From: Haladaptatus sp. DYF46
GTDB taxonomy: Archaea; Halobacteriota; Halobacteria; Halobacteriales; Haladaptataceae
Direction of reading: 5' to 3'
Length of the DNA stretch: 64,000 nucleotides
Assembly: GCF_021083305.1 (NCBI RefSeq)
Contig: NZ_JAJFAY010000009.1
Coordinates: forward strand, 62,001 to 126,000
Positions 10,106 to 19,639 of this stretch are shown here, one piece after another; position 1 is the first letter of the stretch, and each line of letters opens with the position of its first letter. The notes beneath the pieces are model-generated. The model did no database searches, was not told where the DNA came from, and worked only from the letters and a program-made list of their open reading frames with translations. The position numbers and the translations under genes are program-made.

Positions 10106-10248
10106 ATGCCTTTCTAAAGATTCTACTCTATTCTAATCGTAGGTTTCTTGAATAGTACGTCCGTCAAGGGAACAGTCACTACTGGCTAGATTTGACATCT
10201 GCCCCCTCCCTTCAGAGCGAGGTTTTGCACCTGTCACCTCCGTACTCA

Positions 10249-10374
10249 TGGATCGGGTTTCGAAGCAACAGGAGGACTACAATCGACGCGGAGTGTGGCA
10301 GTACTGGAACGGGCGGCGGATTTAGGGTTGGCACGTGGTCCGATCGTCTCGAAGAGCTGACGGCCTGCATTCGC
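10249..10374. other. scar of two plasmid-gene fragments
   Basis: The stretch at about 10251-10280 matches about 12503-12533 of the DNA polymerase pseudogene (tract ATCGGGTTTCGAAGCAAC). The stretch at about 10348-10374 matches 17212-17236 of the coiled-coil gene (tract TCTCGAAGAGCTGACG). Two unrelated gene pieces thus lie within about 125 bp, which suggests repeated insertion and deletion at this place. Nothing here is coding. Confidence 0.6.
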
Positions 10375-10377
10375 GGT

Positions 10378-10857
10378 TTACTCAGAATTCGGCTGTAGCA
10401 GTTCGATTCCGCGTTCCACAATTGCATCAGTAATAAAGAGGCTCGTCTCTGTCTGGAGGCTCCGCATCAGTGATGCAGCCTCGCTGCTGGGTACGATATC
10501 TCGATGATACGCGAGTGCGATAACACCAATCGAGCCGTGGACTTCGATATTTTGGTCTTGAGCGAACTCTCGTGCTGCCAGGTCGTCGGTAAGAAAGACG
10601 GTGTCTTCTCGTTCATGAGCTACTGCCAGTGCCGCTCGCTCGCCTGCGTCCAGTTCAGCACTGCTCTCGATAGGATCCACAACCTCGATCCGTTCCCACT
10701 CAAGATCTGAGAGCTCCGTCGGAATTCCCCCTTCTTCGAGTTCTTCATACACTGTATCAGGGATCAGTAGCTCGTCAATTGCCGTCAACAAGTCGAGTGC
10801 ATCGATTTCTGCAAGGTGGATAAGTGGGCCTGTATCCGCGACCGCAACAATCGTCAC
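10378..10857 (-). CDS. PIN-like toxin of the DUF3368 type
   Basis: 159 residues. The N-terminal VAVADTGPLIHLAEI carries the first Asp of a PIN nuclease, and LDAGERAALAVA and VFLTDDLAAREFA carry the Glu and Asp expected at the other active-site positions. DUF3368 proteins are PIN-fold ribonucleases that usually act as toxins. The start codon overlaps the stop of the upstream antitoxin-like gene by 4 bp (ATGA), which couples their translation. The pair is intact, although fragments of other mobile genes surround it. Confidence 0.85.
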   Translation of the reverse strand: MTIVAVADTGPLIHLAEIDALDLLTAIDELLIPDTVYEELEEGGIPTELSDLEWERIEVVDPIESSAELDAGERAALAVAHEREDTVFLTDDLAAREFAQDQNIEVHGSIGVIALAYHRDIVPSSEAASLMRSLQTETSLFITDAIVERGIELLQPNSE

Positions 10858-11105
10858 GCGTTGAGACCCCAGTCAACATCATCTTCAACGGCTGCTGCTT
10901 CGCGGTCGGCTCGCTGGACGTTTTCGAGTCCAACCAATTCGATTGCCTCTTCGCGAGATAGCTCACCGTCGATATATTTCCCGAGGACGACGTTCTCCCA
11001 CAGATCCGCGATCCCGAGTTCAAGGGCTTGCTCGAAAACCTCCGACTCAGGGACACCTCGTGCATCGGCGATTTCACGGACACGATCGGAGATTTCAGCT
11101 GCCAT
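10854..11105 (-). CDS. UPF0175-like antitoxin, DNA-binding
   Basis: 83 residues from the ATG at 11105 (MAAEISDRVREIADARGVPE). The early helix-rich part resembles a ribbon-helix-helix or UPF0175 N-terminus. The middle ENVVLGKYIDGELSREEAIE and the acidic C-terminus would contact the toxin. It directly precedes the DUF3368 toxin with a 4-bp overlap. By analogy it should neutralise the nuclease and repress the pair's own promoter. A 31-bp piece of this gene recurs near 19203-19233. Confidence 0.75.
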   Translation of the reverse strand: MAAEISDRVREIADARGVPESEVFEQALELGIADLWENVVLGKYIDGELSREEAIELVGLENVQRADREAAAVEDDVDWGLNA

Positions 11106-11192
11106 AGTACAGAGTATGGGTTGCGTCACTTAAATATCATCGACAGTCGTGGTTCGACACCAACCAACTCGATAGACTCAATCACTTGCTTC

Positions 11193-11580
11193 CGACCACA
11201 GACACGGTGGCCGGTACAACCTCTCCCCCTCCCCTGGCTTTGAGCCGATAGATGCCGATACAACTGCCGTACTCACGAGTAGCCGTACGGCGTCTGTCCC
11301 GAACTGTGTCAATTCGGGACGTCCACAACCGCGTTTGCGTTGGTGTTCGTGTTAGAGTTATGTCCCTCTCGGGCGTGATTTCGTCCCGACCACGCTACTC
11401 TCCGGCACCCCCGTCTGTGGTCGGACTGTCGTCCGTCGTTTTGCTGTTCACTTCACCGGGCAGCTCGACATCGGCCTTGAGGACGAGACGCTTCTCTTGG
11501 TAGCTCAATCCGTCCTTCGACCGTTGGCGCTTGATCTTTCCAAGACGCCCGTTCGAGAGTTCGTGCATCGCATCCATCGG
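11193..11580. repeat. about 390-bp duplicate of the 19435-19825 segment
   Basis: Both segments contain CCACAGACACGGTGGCCGGT and the same downstream noncoding tract. On the minus strand they share the last 60 codons of the 289-residue coiled-coil gene (here 11395-11577). The copy here lost the first 230 codons and carries about 10 % substitutions. The noncoding part is as well kept as the coding part, so the duplication is of DNA rather than a selected protein. Confidence 0.8.
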
Positions 11581-12116
11581 CTGTTTTGATCTATACTCTG
11601 AAACTGACTATTCTGTGATTTTCAGTGATCTTTGAGTTTCCGTGGATACCCACTCGTCTCACCTGCTTGTTCGCTCTTCGTACCTACCCTTTTCTTTGGA
11701 CGATTTTCGAGGTGCGAAAGGCGATATAACGGTCTTAAAATTGCATATAACAACGGAGGACTGATCTCAGCGTGTAAAATCGTGTTTGCAACTGATTTCG
11801 ATCTCTGGAAAAGATAAATACACCGATTTCAGCCCTCTTCCGGCTAATTACGGCATTTGACGCCAATTGCTCGTTTCATGTTACCAATGATATATGAAAC
11901 TGGTCATCAATCGTGCATGAATATGGATGGTGGAAAACGGCTCACACTGCTCTATTCTCCAGTGAGAGCCTCGTAATCGTATTTGCAAATCCGTCGCTTC
12001 GAACAGTACGAATCAGCAATTTCGGAGTGGGTACTCACTGTGATAGGACAGGGAGATCATCTTCTTACAACAGGCTATCACCTGCTAAGGTTTCAGGAGA
12101 ATGGATAGAGGATTGT
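11581..12116. other. no gene recognised
   Basis: A+T-rich sequence with short frames only. It lies between the truncated coiled-coil gene copy and the polymerase remnant. I see no protein motif on either strand. Confidence 0.4.
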
Positions 12117-12660
12117 ACATGGCATCGTCGATAGTGTGTGGGTGACGCCAATCGACGAAGAAAAACAGACGTCGCTTTCAGAGCTTGTTTCGGAGATCTC
12201 TAAGCAGGTAGAGATTCGGCTTGAGCATGAAGCCCACTACGACTGGATATCGTTTGTGCCGTTGTGTGATTCGGATGCGGGGGCGTTAACGAAGTATTTC
12301 GGATAAGTCGCTGGTGAGGACGAGTACAAGTATCGGGGCATCGAGTGCCGTCAGCGGAGTACGCCGTCGTATATCGACGAAGCGCAGAAAGCGTTGATTC
12401 GAGCAGTGGATGCGTATCGGGATCCGGAAGCGGTTTGTGAGGAATTGCGGACGTGGGTTGATCGCCTTGAACGGGGTGCGGTCGATCCGAATGAGTTGGT
12501 AATCACGAATCGGGTTTCGAAGCAACGAGAGGACTACACGGGGTTATCGAGTACGATCGGCGAAACAAGGATATTCGCTATCGTGATGGCACGATACTCG
12601 AAGATTTGCTTGAGGTTGTTTCTGTTAATTCTCAACCGGCATAAGTTACAGTTTAGAACG
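12117..12660 (+). pseudogene. polB: remnant of a plasmid/virus family B DNA polymerase
   Basis: The plus frame shows SVWVTPIDEEKQTSLSEL, then EIRLEHEAHYDWISFVPLCD, a stop (TAA after TKYFG), then YKYRGIECRQRSTPSYIDEA and VDPNELVITNRVSKQREDY. These are the palm and thumb ends of family B polymerases carried by haloarchaeal plasmids and viruses. The catalytic motif, normally GDTDSV, reads GIVDSV, so one catalytic Asp is gone. The N-terminal two thirds are missing and the end runs into unrelated sequence. The piece 12394-12678 still has an open frame but cannot be functional. Confidence 0.85.
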
Positions 12661-12946
12661 TCTCAAAAGGCACAGTAGTTCACGCCAATCATAAATGCGG
12701 TTTATGCTATTGCGCTGAAAAGCTCCACATTCTATCCTCTATGACTACCGGAATAGCTCAATGCATGTGTGAATAAATACATTATAATTGGTATATCCGT
12801 CCAGTGCTATTGGGCGTAGCTATTATGCTCTATCCGAACTGTAAGCGACACTCGCGATTGTGGCTCAAATGGCTGGTGTCCCTGTTAAAACGGGGCAATA
12901 AAAGGGACAAATACTTATTATCGAGGATAGCAAGAACAGAAAGGTT

Positions 12947-13096
12947 ATGTCACTCTCTACTGCAGTGCGGCAGTGGTTAGCTGACGGAGATGACCTCATT
13001 TACGAATGTCGACGCTGTGGAACGACGCTGAAGCCCACCGAGCAAACGTGTTCAACCTGTGGGTCGACCGAAATCGTCGAATTCGATGTTTTATGA
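12947..13096 (+). CDS. 49-residue zinc-finger protein
   Basis: The ATG at 12947 opens a 49-codon frame (MSLSTAVRQWLADGDDLIYE). Two knuckles, CRRCG and CSTCG, are spaced 15 residues apart, so one zinc ion is likely bound. Such small CxxC..CxxC proteins are abundant in haloarchaea, and several affect motility or stress responses, but this one cannot be matched to a studied member. It stands head to tail with the small minus-strand gene at 13105. Confidence 0.75.
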   Translation: MSLSTAVRQWLADGDDLIYECRRCGTTLKPTEQTCSTCGSTEIVEFDVL

Positions 13097-13104
13097 TCTC
13101 TCTC

Positions 13105-13275
13105 CTACTTACCTGACTCATTATCACGATCTTTTAACCACTGATCAAGGAGGTCACGGATTGCTGCATCACGGTTTTCCCGATGGTGAGCAAATGCAAT
13201 GTCATCGATTTGCTCGAGTTCCTCGGCTGTGAATTCGAGCGTGACCGAGTCCATACCGAGGAAATCCTGATCCAT
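13105..13275 (-). CDS. ribbon-helix-helix DNA-binding protein
   Basis: 56 residues, ATG at 13275. The N-terminus MDSVTLEFTAEELEQIDDIA gives an alternating beta strand followed by a helix, and a second helix (RDAAIRDLLDQWLKD) follows. This is the layout of CopG/MetJ ribbon-helix-helix proteins, which bind DNA as dimers. Closely related small proteins are frequent in haloarchaea. It is divergent from the sensor-regulator at 13584 and could control it, but nothing proves this. Confidence 0.7.
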   Translation of the reverse strand: MDQDFLGMDSVTLEFTAEELEQIDDIAFAHHRENRDAAIRDLLDQWLKDRDNESGK

Positions 13276-13583
13276 TGAGAAATGTCACGGATGCCAGCCA
13301 CAAATATATTTGTCAGACGCTCGTCTGGCTTACGGACATATTCTCATATGTGACCATGGATGGCTGCGACTCTCGAACTGCTACAAACACCACTGACATA
13401 CGATCCCGATTCTGTGTGTATGGCGGGGGTAGGACGGAAATTATATCGATGAAAATCAGTTGTTATCTATCTAGTTTCCAACCATCCATGATTCGGACAG
13501 TGGGGGCGAAAGCATCCGAAATGTTATATCGGTCCTCGCTCTTCATTCCTTCATCGAATGGTGTTACGCCACCGCATACCACC
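13276..13583. other. upstream region of the sensor-regulator
   Basis: An open frame continuous with the sensor gene reaches back to 13275, but its translation is basic and Cys/Ser-rich, unlike the acidic protein that follows. I treat it as noncoding. It should contain the promoters of the divergent ribbon-helix-helix and sensor genes. Confidence 0.5.
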
Positions 13584-16049
13584 ATGACTCACCAACCTGA
13601 TCACAATACAGATACCGAAGAGTTCGCGGTGCATCTCGATGCTGAAACCACCTTCTTTCGTGACCTTGTCGAACACGCACTCGATGGGTTTCTCACTCTT
13701 GATCCGAGTGGGAGAATCGTATTCTCAAATCAGGCGGCTGAACGCCTTTTCGGCTGGTCTGAGGATGCTCTCATCGGTCGATCGATGGTTGAATTGTTTC
13801 CCGAGCGCCATCGTGATGCCTACCGTACATCGTTCCAGCAACAGGTTCACGACGACACACAGGAGCTCGATCATGAGTACGTTGAACGAGTTGGATTGCA
13901 CAAGGACGGGTCCGAGCTGCCCTTGGCGTTCTCGTTTTATGAACATGAGTATGATGGACAGCGACTTTTTACGGCGATTATCCGTGATATCTCGGATCGA
14001 AAACAGCGAGAAAAAGAACTCAAGAATACCAAAGAAAAGTACGCAAAACTCGTTGAAACCGCTCCTGACGCGATTTTTATCGCGAACGCTGACACTGGGA
14101 CGATCGAGGACGTCAATCAGGCTGCCGTCTCGCTCATGGGTAAACCACCGCATGAGCTCTGTGGGATACACCAGTCGGAGCTCCACCCTCCTGAACAGGC
14201 CGAGCAGTATACTGCAAACTTCCAAGAGCACGTCGAACGTGGTGGTGTCCGCGGTGATTCAACGAGTGTGATTCGGCACGACATGGACCAACACGTCGTT
14301 CACGACGATGGCTCTCGCGTTCCTGTCGAAGTGAGTTCCGGTGTCACTGAATTGGACGGGAAAACAGTCATACAAGGCATCTTCCGTGATATCTCTGAAC
14401 GGCAAGAATGGGAAGAAGAGCTGCGGCAGGAACGAGATCTTACTGAACGAATTCTCGAAACAAGTCCGATTGCAATTGGTGTCTTCACACCGGATAGGCA
14501 ACTCGTCCGGGCGAATGAACAAGTCGAAGAGATCCTTGGGGTTTCAGTCGATCAGTTGACGAGTCTTTCTACCTTGGATGATGCGTTTACCCTGTATGAT
14601 TCCGAGAATCGACCCATCGATCCGAACAACGGTTTAATGGCAGAAGTCATCGAGACTGGGTCCGCAGTGTATGATTATGAAGCGATTCTTGAGCGAGCGG
14701 ATGGAAAGCGATTGTGGATTTCACTCAACGCTGCACCGCTCTGGTCGCCAGATGGCGAACTCGAATATATTGTCTTGGTTGGCGAGGACATCTCCGAACG
14801 AAAAGAGCGCGAAAACGCTATCGAACAGCAGCATGATCGCCTCGAAACACTGAATCGAATCAACCGACTCATTCGCGAGGTCAACCAAACGTTGGTTCGA
14901 ACGACAACGCGGGACGAGATTGAGACCAGCGTCTGTGAACGACTCGCTGCGTCCGATCTCTACCAGGACGCGTTCATCGGTGAACGGTCCTTACCGAGTG
15001 GCGGAATTGAGCCCCGCACCGGTGCAAACCTTGATTCGAACTACTTCAATCTCCTTGACGAAACGGATTCGGCCGAGACGAGCACTGGCGGTGCTGCCCA
15101 AGCAATGCGGACTCAGGAATCACAACTCATCACATCGATCGAATCTGATCCCCGATTTCCCGATTCATTGCGAGATGAAGCACTAGCACGTGGCTATTGC
15201 TCTGTGCTGTGTATCCCGCTTGTCTATGGTGAGACGACGTATGGTGTGTTGGTCATCCATGCGTCCCGGTCTGATGCGTTCAGTGAACGAGAACAAGTCG
15301 TCTTCGAGGAACTAGGCGAGACAATTGGCTACGCGATCCATGCCGCAGAGAGTAAAAAGCTCCTCCATACGGATAGCCACTATGAGCTTACATTCGATCT
15401 CACCGAGACGACCGCGTTCTTTGTCACTGCATCTGCTGACTTACAGTGCTCGATCACCCTCGAAGATCTCGTTCCCTCAACGGACAAAGAACTCCTCTAC
15501 TATATCACACTAGAGAATGCTCCAGTCGAGTCGTTTCTCGAGATGGCACGCCACCAGTCGATTGTTAAAAAAGCCCGCTGTATCAGTACAGAGGCGGAGA
15601 CCAGTTTGCTTGAAATCGTCTTTATGGGAGCATCGACGTCTCCACAAGTTCTCATCGAACGAGGTGCCCGCATCAAACACGCGAAGGTGACTGAAGGGAG
15701 GGGATCACTTGTTGCTGAGGCGCCTGCTGATACTGATATCCGAGCGCTCACGGATGCTGTGCAGTCAATTTATCCGAAGGCTCGTCTTACAGCGAAACAG
15801 GAGGTAAAGCGTTCTCTCCCACCGCTCAGAAGACAGCACGCGCGCCTGAGGGACCAGTTAACTGACCGCCAGCAGGCGTCCTTGACCGCGGCATATAATG
15901 CAGGCTTCTTCGAGTGGCCGCGTGAGAGTACTGGCGAAGAAGTTGCAGATTCGCTCGGGGTTTCGGCACCGACGTTCCACCAGCATCTCAGAGCGAGCGA
16001 ACGTAAGCTCTTGGCAGTGTTCTTCGGAGAAGCAGAACCAGTGGAATAG
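13584..16049 (+). CDS. PAS-PAS-PAS-GAF sensor with bacterio-opsin activator HTH
   Basis: 821 residues from the ATG at 13584 (MTHQPDHNTDTEEF). Three PAS domains lie at about 20-145, 150-290 and 290-420, each ending in the RDIS/EDIS linker typical of PAS-PAC units. A GAF domain follows (about 430-590; SVLCIPLVYGETTYGVLVIH). The C-terminal part has the Bat-type domain and then HTH_10 (LTDRQQASLTAAYNAGFFEW and SLGVSAPTFHQHLRASERKL). Such one-component proteins sense light, redox or small molecules and bind DNA directly. No histidine kinase domain is present. The ligand and target genes are unknown. Confidence 0.9.
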   Translation: MTHQPDHNTDTEEFAVHLDAETTFFRDLVEHALDGFLTLDPSGRIVFSNQAAERLFGWSEDALIGRSMVELFPERHRDAYRTSFQQQVHDDTQELDHEYVERVGLHKDGSELPLAFSFYEHEYDGQRLFTAIIRDISDRKQREKELKNTKEKYAKLVETAPDAIFIANADTGTIEDVNQAAVSLMGKPPHELCGIHQSELHPPEQAEQYTANFQEHVERGGVRGDSTSVIRHDMDQHVVHDDGSRVPVEVSSGVTELDGKTVIQGIFRDISERQEWEEELRQERDLTERILETSPIAIGVFTPDRQLVRANEQVEEILGVSVDQLTSLSTLDDAFTLYDSENRPIDPNNGLMAEVIETGSAVYDYEAILERADGKRLWISLNAAPLWSPDGELEYIVLVGEDISERKERENAIEQQHDRLETLNRINRLIREVNQTLVRTTTRDEIETSVCERLAASDLYQDAFIGERSLPSGGIEPRTGANLDSNYFNLLDETDSAETSTGGAAQAMRTQESQLITSIESDPRFPDSLRDEALARGYCSVLCIPLVYGETTYGVLVIHASRSDAFSEREQVVFEELGETIGYAIHAAESKKLLHTDSHYELTFDLTETTAFFVTASADLQCSITLEDLVPSTDKELLYYITLENAPVESFLEMARHQSIVKKARCISTEAETSLLEIVFMGASTSPQVLIERGARIKHAKVTEGRGSLVAEAPADTDIRALTDAVQSIYPKARLTAKQEVKRSLPPLRRQHARLRDQLTDRQQASLTAAYNAGFFEWPRESTGEEVADSLGVSAPTFHQHLRASERKLLAVFFGEAEPVE

Positions 16050-16109
16050 CACGTCGTTCCTAACTGTTTAGGAAAGCTGCTTTTTGAAAGTGATACACAA
16101 TTAGGCTCC

Positions 16110-16463
16110 ATGAGTACACCACAATCGACAAGTTCAGGAAATCTCTCCAAAGAGCAGGTGGTAGGCCTGTTGGGGCATGAACAGCGTCGTGCAATCATTA
16201 CGTATTTCGATCAGAAGACGACCGATCGCGCCAGCGTTGACGACCTCGTTGAATATATTGTCTCTTCGGGCTTGAAGAGAAAGAACCCCTCGGCTGAGCA
16301 CCGTGAACGGGTCAGAATCGGGTTGTTTCACAATCACTTGCCAAGATTAGCGGATGCTGGTGTGCTTGAATACGATCAGCGGAGTGAAACAGTACGCTAT
16401 TGGGGTGATTCTCGACTCGAAACCCTTCTCAAGGTTGCTCCCAGCGATGAATACCCAATCTAA
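16110..16463 (+). CDS. DUF7344 winged-helix protein
   Basis: 117 residues. LLGHEQRRAIITYF opens the winged helix, and FHNHLPRLADAGVLEYDQRS is the conserved HLPxLxDAGxxxYD segment that marks DUF7344. These are haloarchaeal DNA-binding proteins, sometimes fused to sensor domains. It starts 60 bp after the PAS/GAF regulator on the same strand and may be cotranscribed. Two more members lie at 38145 and 62102, and a broken one at 30297. Confidence 0.85.
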   Translation: MSTPQSTSSGNLSKEQVVGLLGHEQRRAIITYFDQKTTDRASVDDLVEYIVSSGLKRKNPSAEHRERVRIGLFHNHLPRLADAGVLEYDQRSETVRYWGDSRLETLLKVAPSDEYPI

Positions 16464-16823
16464 CTCTTTTCCAACTCGTTTGATGGTAAATTTGGGTGAG
16501 AGAACATACGTTCTACAGTAGGTCAAGAGTTGCACTCATGAGGTCTGTGTGTTGGCTACACGGACACTGTACGGTCGTCGATTACATACTCGGTCCTTAC
16601 CGTCGGTTGTCGCCAAACTGTACCGCCGATTACACCGTTGTAATAGAGAGGGATCGCGAACGCGACCCCCTCCATTTCGCAGAAATAGACGCAGAAATAG
16701 ACGCACTCCACCGTACCCAAAACACTAGTACCACCATGTGTCACCGGCAATGCGGTGTGAATCTCTTGTGGTGGTGCCGCCGAAATGGGGGTTCTGTGAA
16801 CCCCCGTGATTACAACGCTATAA
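16464..16823. other. intergenic region with hairpins and short repeats
   Basis: No convincing gene. A perfect hairpin at 16787-16805 has the 8-bp arm GGGGGTTC around a 3-bp loop; it lies just beyond the stop codon of the minus gene at 16824 and could end its transcript. GCAGAAATAGAC is repeated in tandem at about 16678-16703. An imperfect inverted repeat (AGGGATCGCG and CGCGACCCCCT) lies at about 16650-16675. Roles are unknown. Confidence 0.5.
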
Positions 16824-17477
16824 TCAGCGCCCTCCGTTCTCCATTTCGGCGTTCGCTTCGTGGGCTCGCATCCATCCAGCTAAGTCGGGGTGGGCGAACG
16901 TGATCTCAATGTGGCGGCCTCCAACGCCCATTGCGTCGTCCATACACAGCGTTCGGGATTCCTTGTAGGTCACACCGGGCACACGCTCGGCCATCTCCTC
17001 CATCACCCGATAGCCATCGTTTGTGTACGCACAGCCGTAGTGAGTCGCGACTTCGCGATATCCAAGTCGTGCAACCATCACGTCGTTCGTCTTGGCGACG
17101 TTCTTCGCATGCTCAAGCACATCGAGATACTTGTCCTCGACTTGCTGACTCTCAGCGCGCTTCTCGCGGAAGTTGACGAGTTCGGTGTTCTGTTCCGAAC
17201 GCTGAATCGTCTCGAAGAGCTGACGGCCTGCATTGGTTGCTTCCGCGGCGAGGTTCGGAGAGTCATCGTCAACACTCTCTTCGGTTTCGTAATCGCGTAC
17301 GAGGTTGATTATACGCGAGACTGACGCCCGAACTTGTGCATTCTTCTCCTCTACATCGGTGAGCTCGTCGACATTAGCTTGTATCGTCTCGGTCGTCTCT
17401 TCGAGACTATTGAGCTGCTGTCGATCCTGGGCACGCTCTTTCGACGCCTCGGTGCGATAGTTTTCGAGTTCATTGAC
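16824..17477 (-). pseudogene. 5'-broken coiled-coil plasmid protein
   Basis: An open frame of 217 codons begins after a stop at 17478-17480 without an ATG. The first 60 residues are heptad-like (TTETIQANVDELTDVEEKNA), followed by a conserved core (VAKTNDVMVARLGYREVATH) and a C-terminal domain (TFAHPDLAGWMRAHEAN). In the next frame, just upstream, HCINELSES continues naturally into VNELENYR, so a frameshift near 17475 is likely. A start from GTG at 17120 would give 98 residues. Degraded copies at 7970-8170 and 10348-10374 confirm a mobile family. Function is unknown. Confidence 0.6.
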
Positions 17478-17513
17478 TCACTGAGTTCGTTGATGCAGTG
17501 ATCAACTGGTACG

Positions 17514-19022
17514 TTAATCATTTGCTGTCGTTGGTCTATATGAACGACTGATTCGCTTCCAGTGGCCCCCATCGAAGCGATAATACGTTACGATCGCTGG
17601 AATGCCAGTTTCGACGATCAAGGTGAGTGACAGGGCAATGAGCCCGACGGAGGTCGTTGCACCGAGGTACGCGACGGGAAGGGCGAAGAGATACAAACCC
17701 AACGTCTGTCCATAGAATGGCCACCGGGTGTCCCCTCCTGCACGGAGTGGACCAGTTGCGCTCCCGATCACACCATAGAAAATGACGCTCACGCAGGTTG
17801 CGTAAATCAAGTTCTTCACAATTGGGAGAACGGCTGGATCACTGACAAACACTCGACTGATAGGATGGGAGAACACAGCAACAGCGATTGCAATGAGCAC
17901 GTACACAGCCACTGTGAATCGGAATACGTCTCTCGCGTATCCCTCGGCTTTCCGTTCGGCACCAGTCCCAAGTGCTTGTCCGACGAGGCTGCTCGAAGCA
18001 AGACTCAATCCCCAGCTAGGTGTATCCATAAGTGCTCGAATCCGAAGCGCGATGACGAATGCAGCAACAACGTTCGGGCCGAAGAGGCCAACGATGGCAA
18101 TCAAGGGGAGCCGCCCTCCGGTTCGAGCAAGGTTCGTCAGAACGAGTGGTGTTCCAATCTCCGTAATTTGGTGCATGAGCGGCTGATCGACATGTGGACC
18201 ATCGAGAGTAATCGTCACGGGGAATGCCCCGATCAGTGGAAGGCTCCCAGCTATGAATCCCCAAGCAAAGAGAATCGTCACGAGGACTGTGCTAACCACC
18301 GTTCCGATCGCTGCACCGAGAACCCCGAAGCCAAGTCCAAATATTAGAACAGCATTAATGCTAATATTTACCACTGCACCACCAGCACGGAGGAGCATCG
18401 GTATCCGTGCGTTATCAGCACCGACGAGCGTTCGGCTTCCGATCAGATTCACTGCTGCGAAGGGGATCCCAAGTGCAACGACTTGGAGATAGCTGGCCCC
18501 GTATCTGATTGCAAGGCTATCGGAGCCAACAAGTGAAATCAAGGTATGAGGGAGGAACCAAAGCAGGAGTGCCAGCGGTATCGTTACGGCAACCGCTAAA
18601 AACGTGCTCGTCTTGACGATACGGTTGAGTTCGTCATATCGGTCCGTACTAAACCGCTGTGAGATCAGTCCGATTGTGCCGTCTGCGATCCCCCCACCAA
18701 ACGAAAAGGCGAGCCCCCAGAGCGGTGACGCAAAGCCGATACCTGCAATTGCCGCAGGACCCACTGCTAGTCCGACCATTGCGATATCCGCTGCTGATTT
18801 CGACATTCGAGCAACACCGGTGATAATCCGGGGCCATGCAAGTCGAGTGGTGTGGTAGACTCGATGCTCATCGATCAGGTTTAGCGCAGCCAACAAATGG
18901 CCAACCTGAAGGAGAACACCTCTCACGGGATTGTATGATTTGAGTTCCACAGAACGTACCGCGACATATGGCAGTTGTGTATAAATCACTTGTGAGGCAT
19001 TGAGAAACAATCTAACAAACAT
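17514..19022 (-). CDS. MATE-family multidrug/Na+ antiporter
   Basis: Up to 502 residues with about twelve membrane segments in two repeats. The first repeat carries SKSAADIAMVGLAVGPAAIA and the second has the equivalent LVLTNLARTGGRLPLIAI, as in MATE exporters. The first 45 residues (from ATG at 19022) look unlike the family, and the conserved part begins near residue 50 (IDEHRVYHTTRLAWPRIITG), so the true start may be an internal TTG or GTG. It would use a Na+ or H+ gradient to expel organic cations. It is flanked by broken plasmid genes but looks intact. Confidence 0.88.
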   Translation of the reverse strand: MFVRLFLNASQVIYTQLPYVAVRSVELKSYNPVRGVLLQVGHLLAALNLIDEHRVYHTTRLAWPRIITGVARMSKSAADIAMVGLAVGPAAIAGIGFASPLWGLAFSFGGGIADGTIGLISQRFSTDRYDELNRIVKTSTFLAVAVTIPLALLLWFLPHTLISLVGSDSLAIRYGASYLQVVALGIPFAAVNLIGSRTLVGADNARIPMLLRAGGAVVNISINAVLIFGLGFGVLGAAIGTVVSTVLVTILFAWGFIAGSLPLIGAFPVTITLDGPHVDQPLMHQITEIGTPLVLTNLARTGGRLPLIAIVGLFGPNVVAAFVIALRIRALMDTPSWGLSLASSSLVGQALGTGAERKAEGYARDVFRFTVAVYVLIAIAVAVFSHPISRVFVSDPAVLPIVKNLIYATCVSVIFYGVIGSATGPLRAGGDTRWPFYGQTLGLYLFALPVAYLGATTSVGLIALSLTLIVETGIPAIVTYYRFDGGHWKRISRSYRPTTAND

Positions 19023-19639
19023 TCATGATTGAGAAGAGATCTCAATATATACCCGTCTTCTGAGAGTAGTCTACAATATGATTGTACTTGCGTAAATCAA
19101 CGAGCGTCGAAGAGTCACTCGACTGCGGATACGAAGAACTGAAGATGTGGGCGACACGTGAAGCACTACGAGACGTCGATCTCTGCCCGGACGATATTGG
19201 CGGTTCGCGGTCGGCTCGCTGGACGTTTTCGAGCTGTGACTAATATATTTACGTTGGTCCACCACTGTCGTCTGAACACGTGGGTGCCGTTGCAGTCGTT
19301 GTTACATATCGGTGACGGGGTCTAAGGGCAGTTAGTCGCCCTCGTACTACCTCACGAACAGAACCCACAAATATCGTCGTTTGTTTCCATTCTGTTCCAC
19401 TGATGATAGCTATCTCGGACGATTCAGACGCGGTTCTGACCACAGACACGGTGGCCGGTACAACCTCTCCCCCTCCTGCTGGTTTCTAGCCGATAGATGC
19501 CGATACAACTGCCGTACTCACAAGTAGCCGTACGGCGTCTGTTCCAAACTGTGTCAATTCGGGACGTCCACAACCGCGTTCGTAGTGGTGTTCGTGTTAG
19601 ATTCGTGTCCCTCTCGGGCGTGTTTTCGTCCCGACCACG
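19023..19639. other. noncoding DNA with scars of two duplications
   Basis: About 19203-19233 matches 10897-10929 inside the UPF0175-like gene (GCGGTCGGCTCGCTGGACG). From about 19435 to the gene end at 19640 the sequence is the second copy of 11193-11400. The rest shows no gene. The same two fragment types, in the same order, flank both loci, so one locus was probably copied from the other. Confidence 0.6.

Noticed and set aside
13275-13583. N-terminal extension of the PAS/GAF regulator
   Set aside because: The translation is basic and Cys/Ser-rich, unlike the rest, and the gene at 13584 has a normal acidic start right before the first PAS domain.
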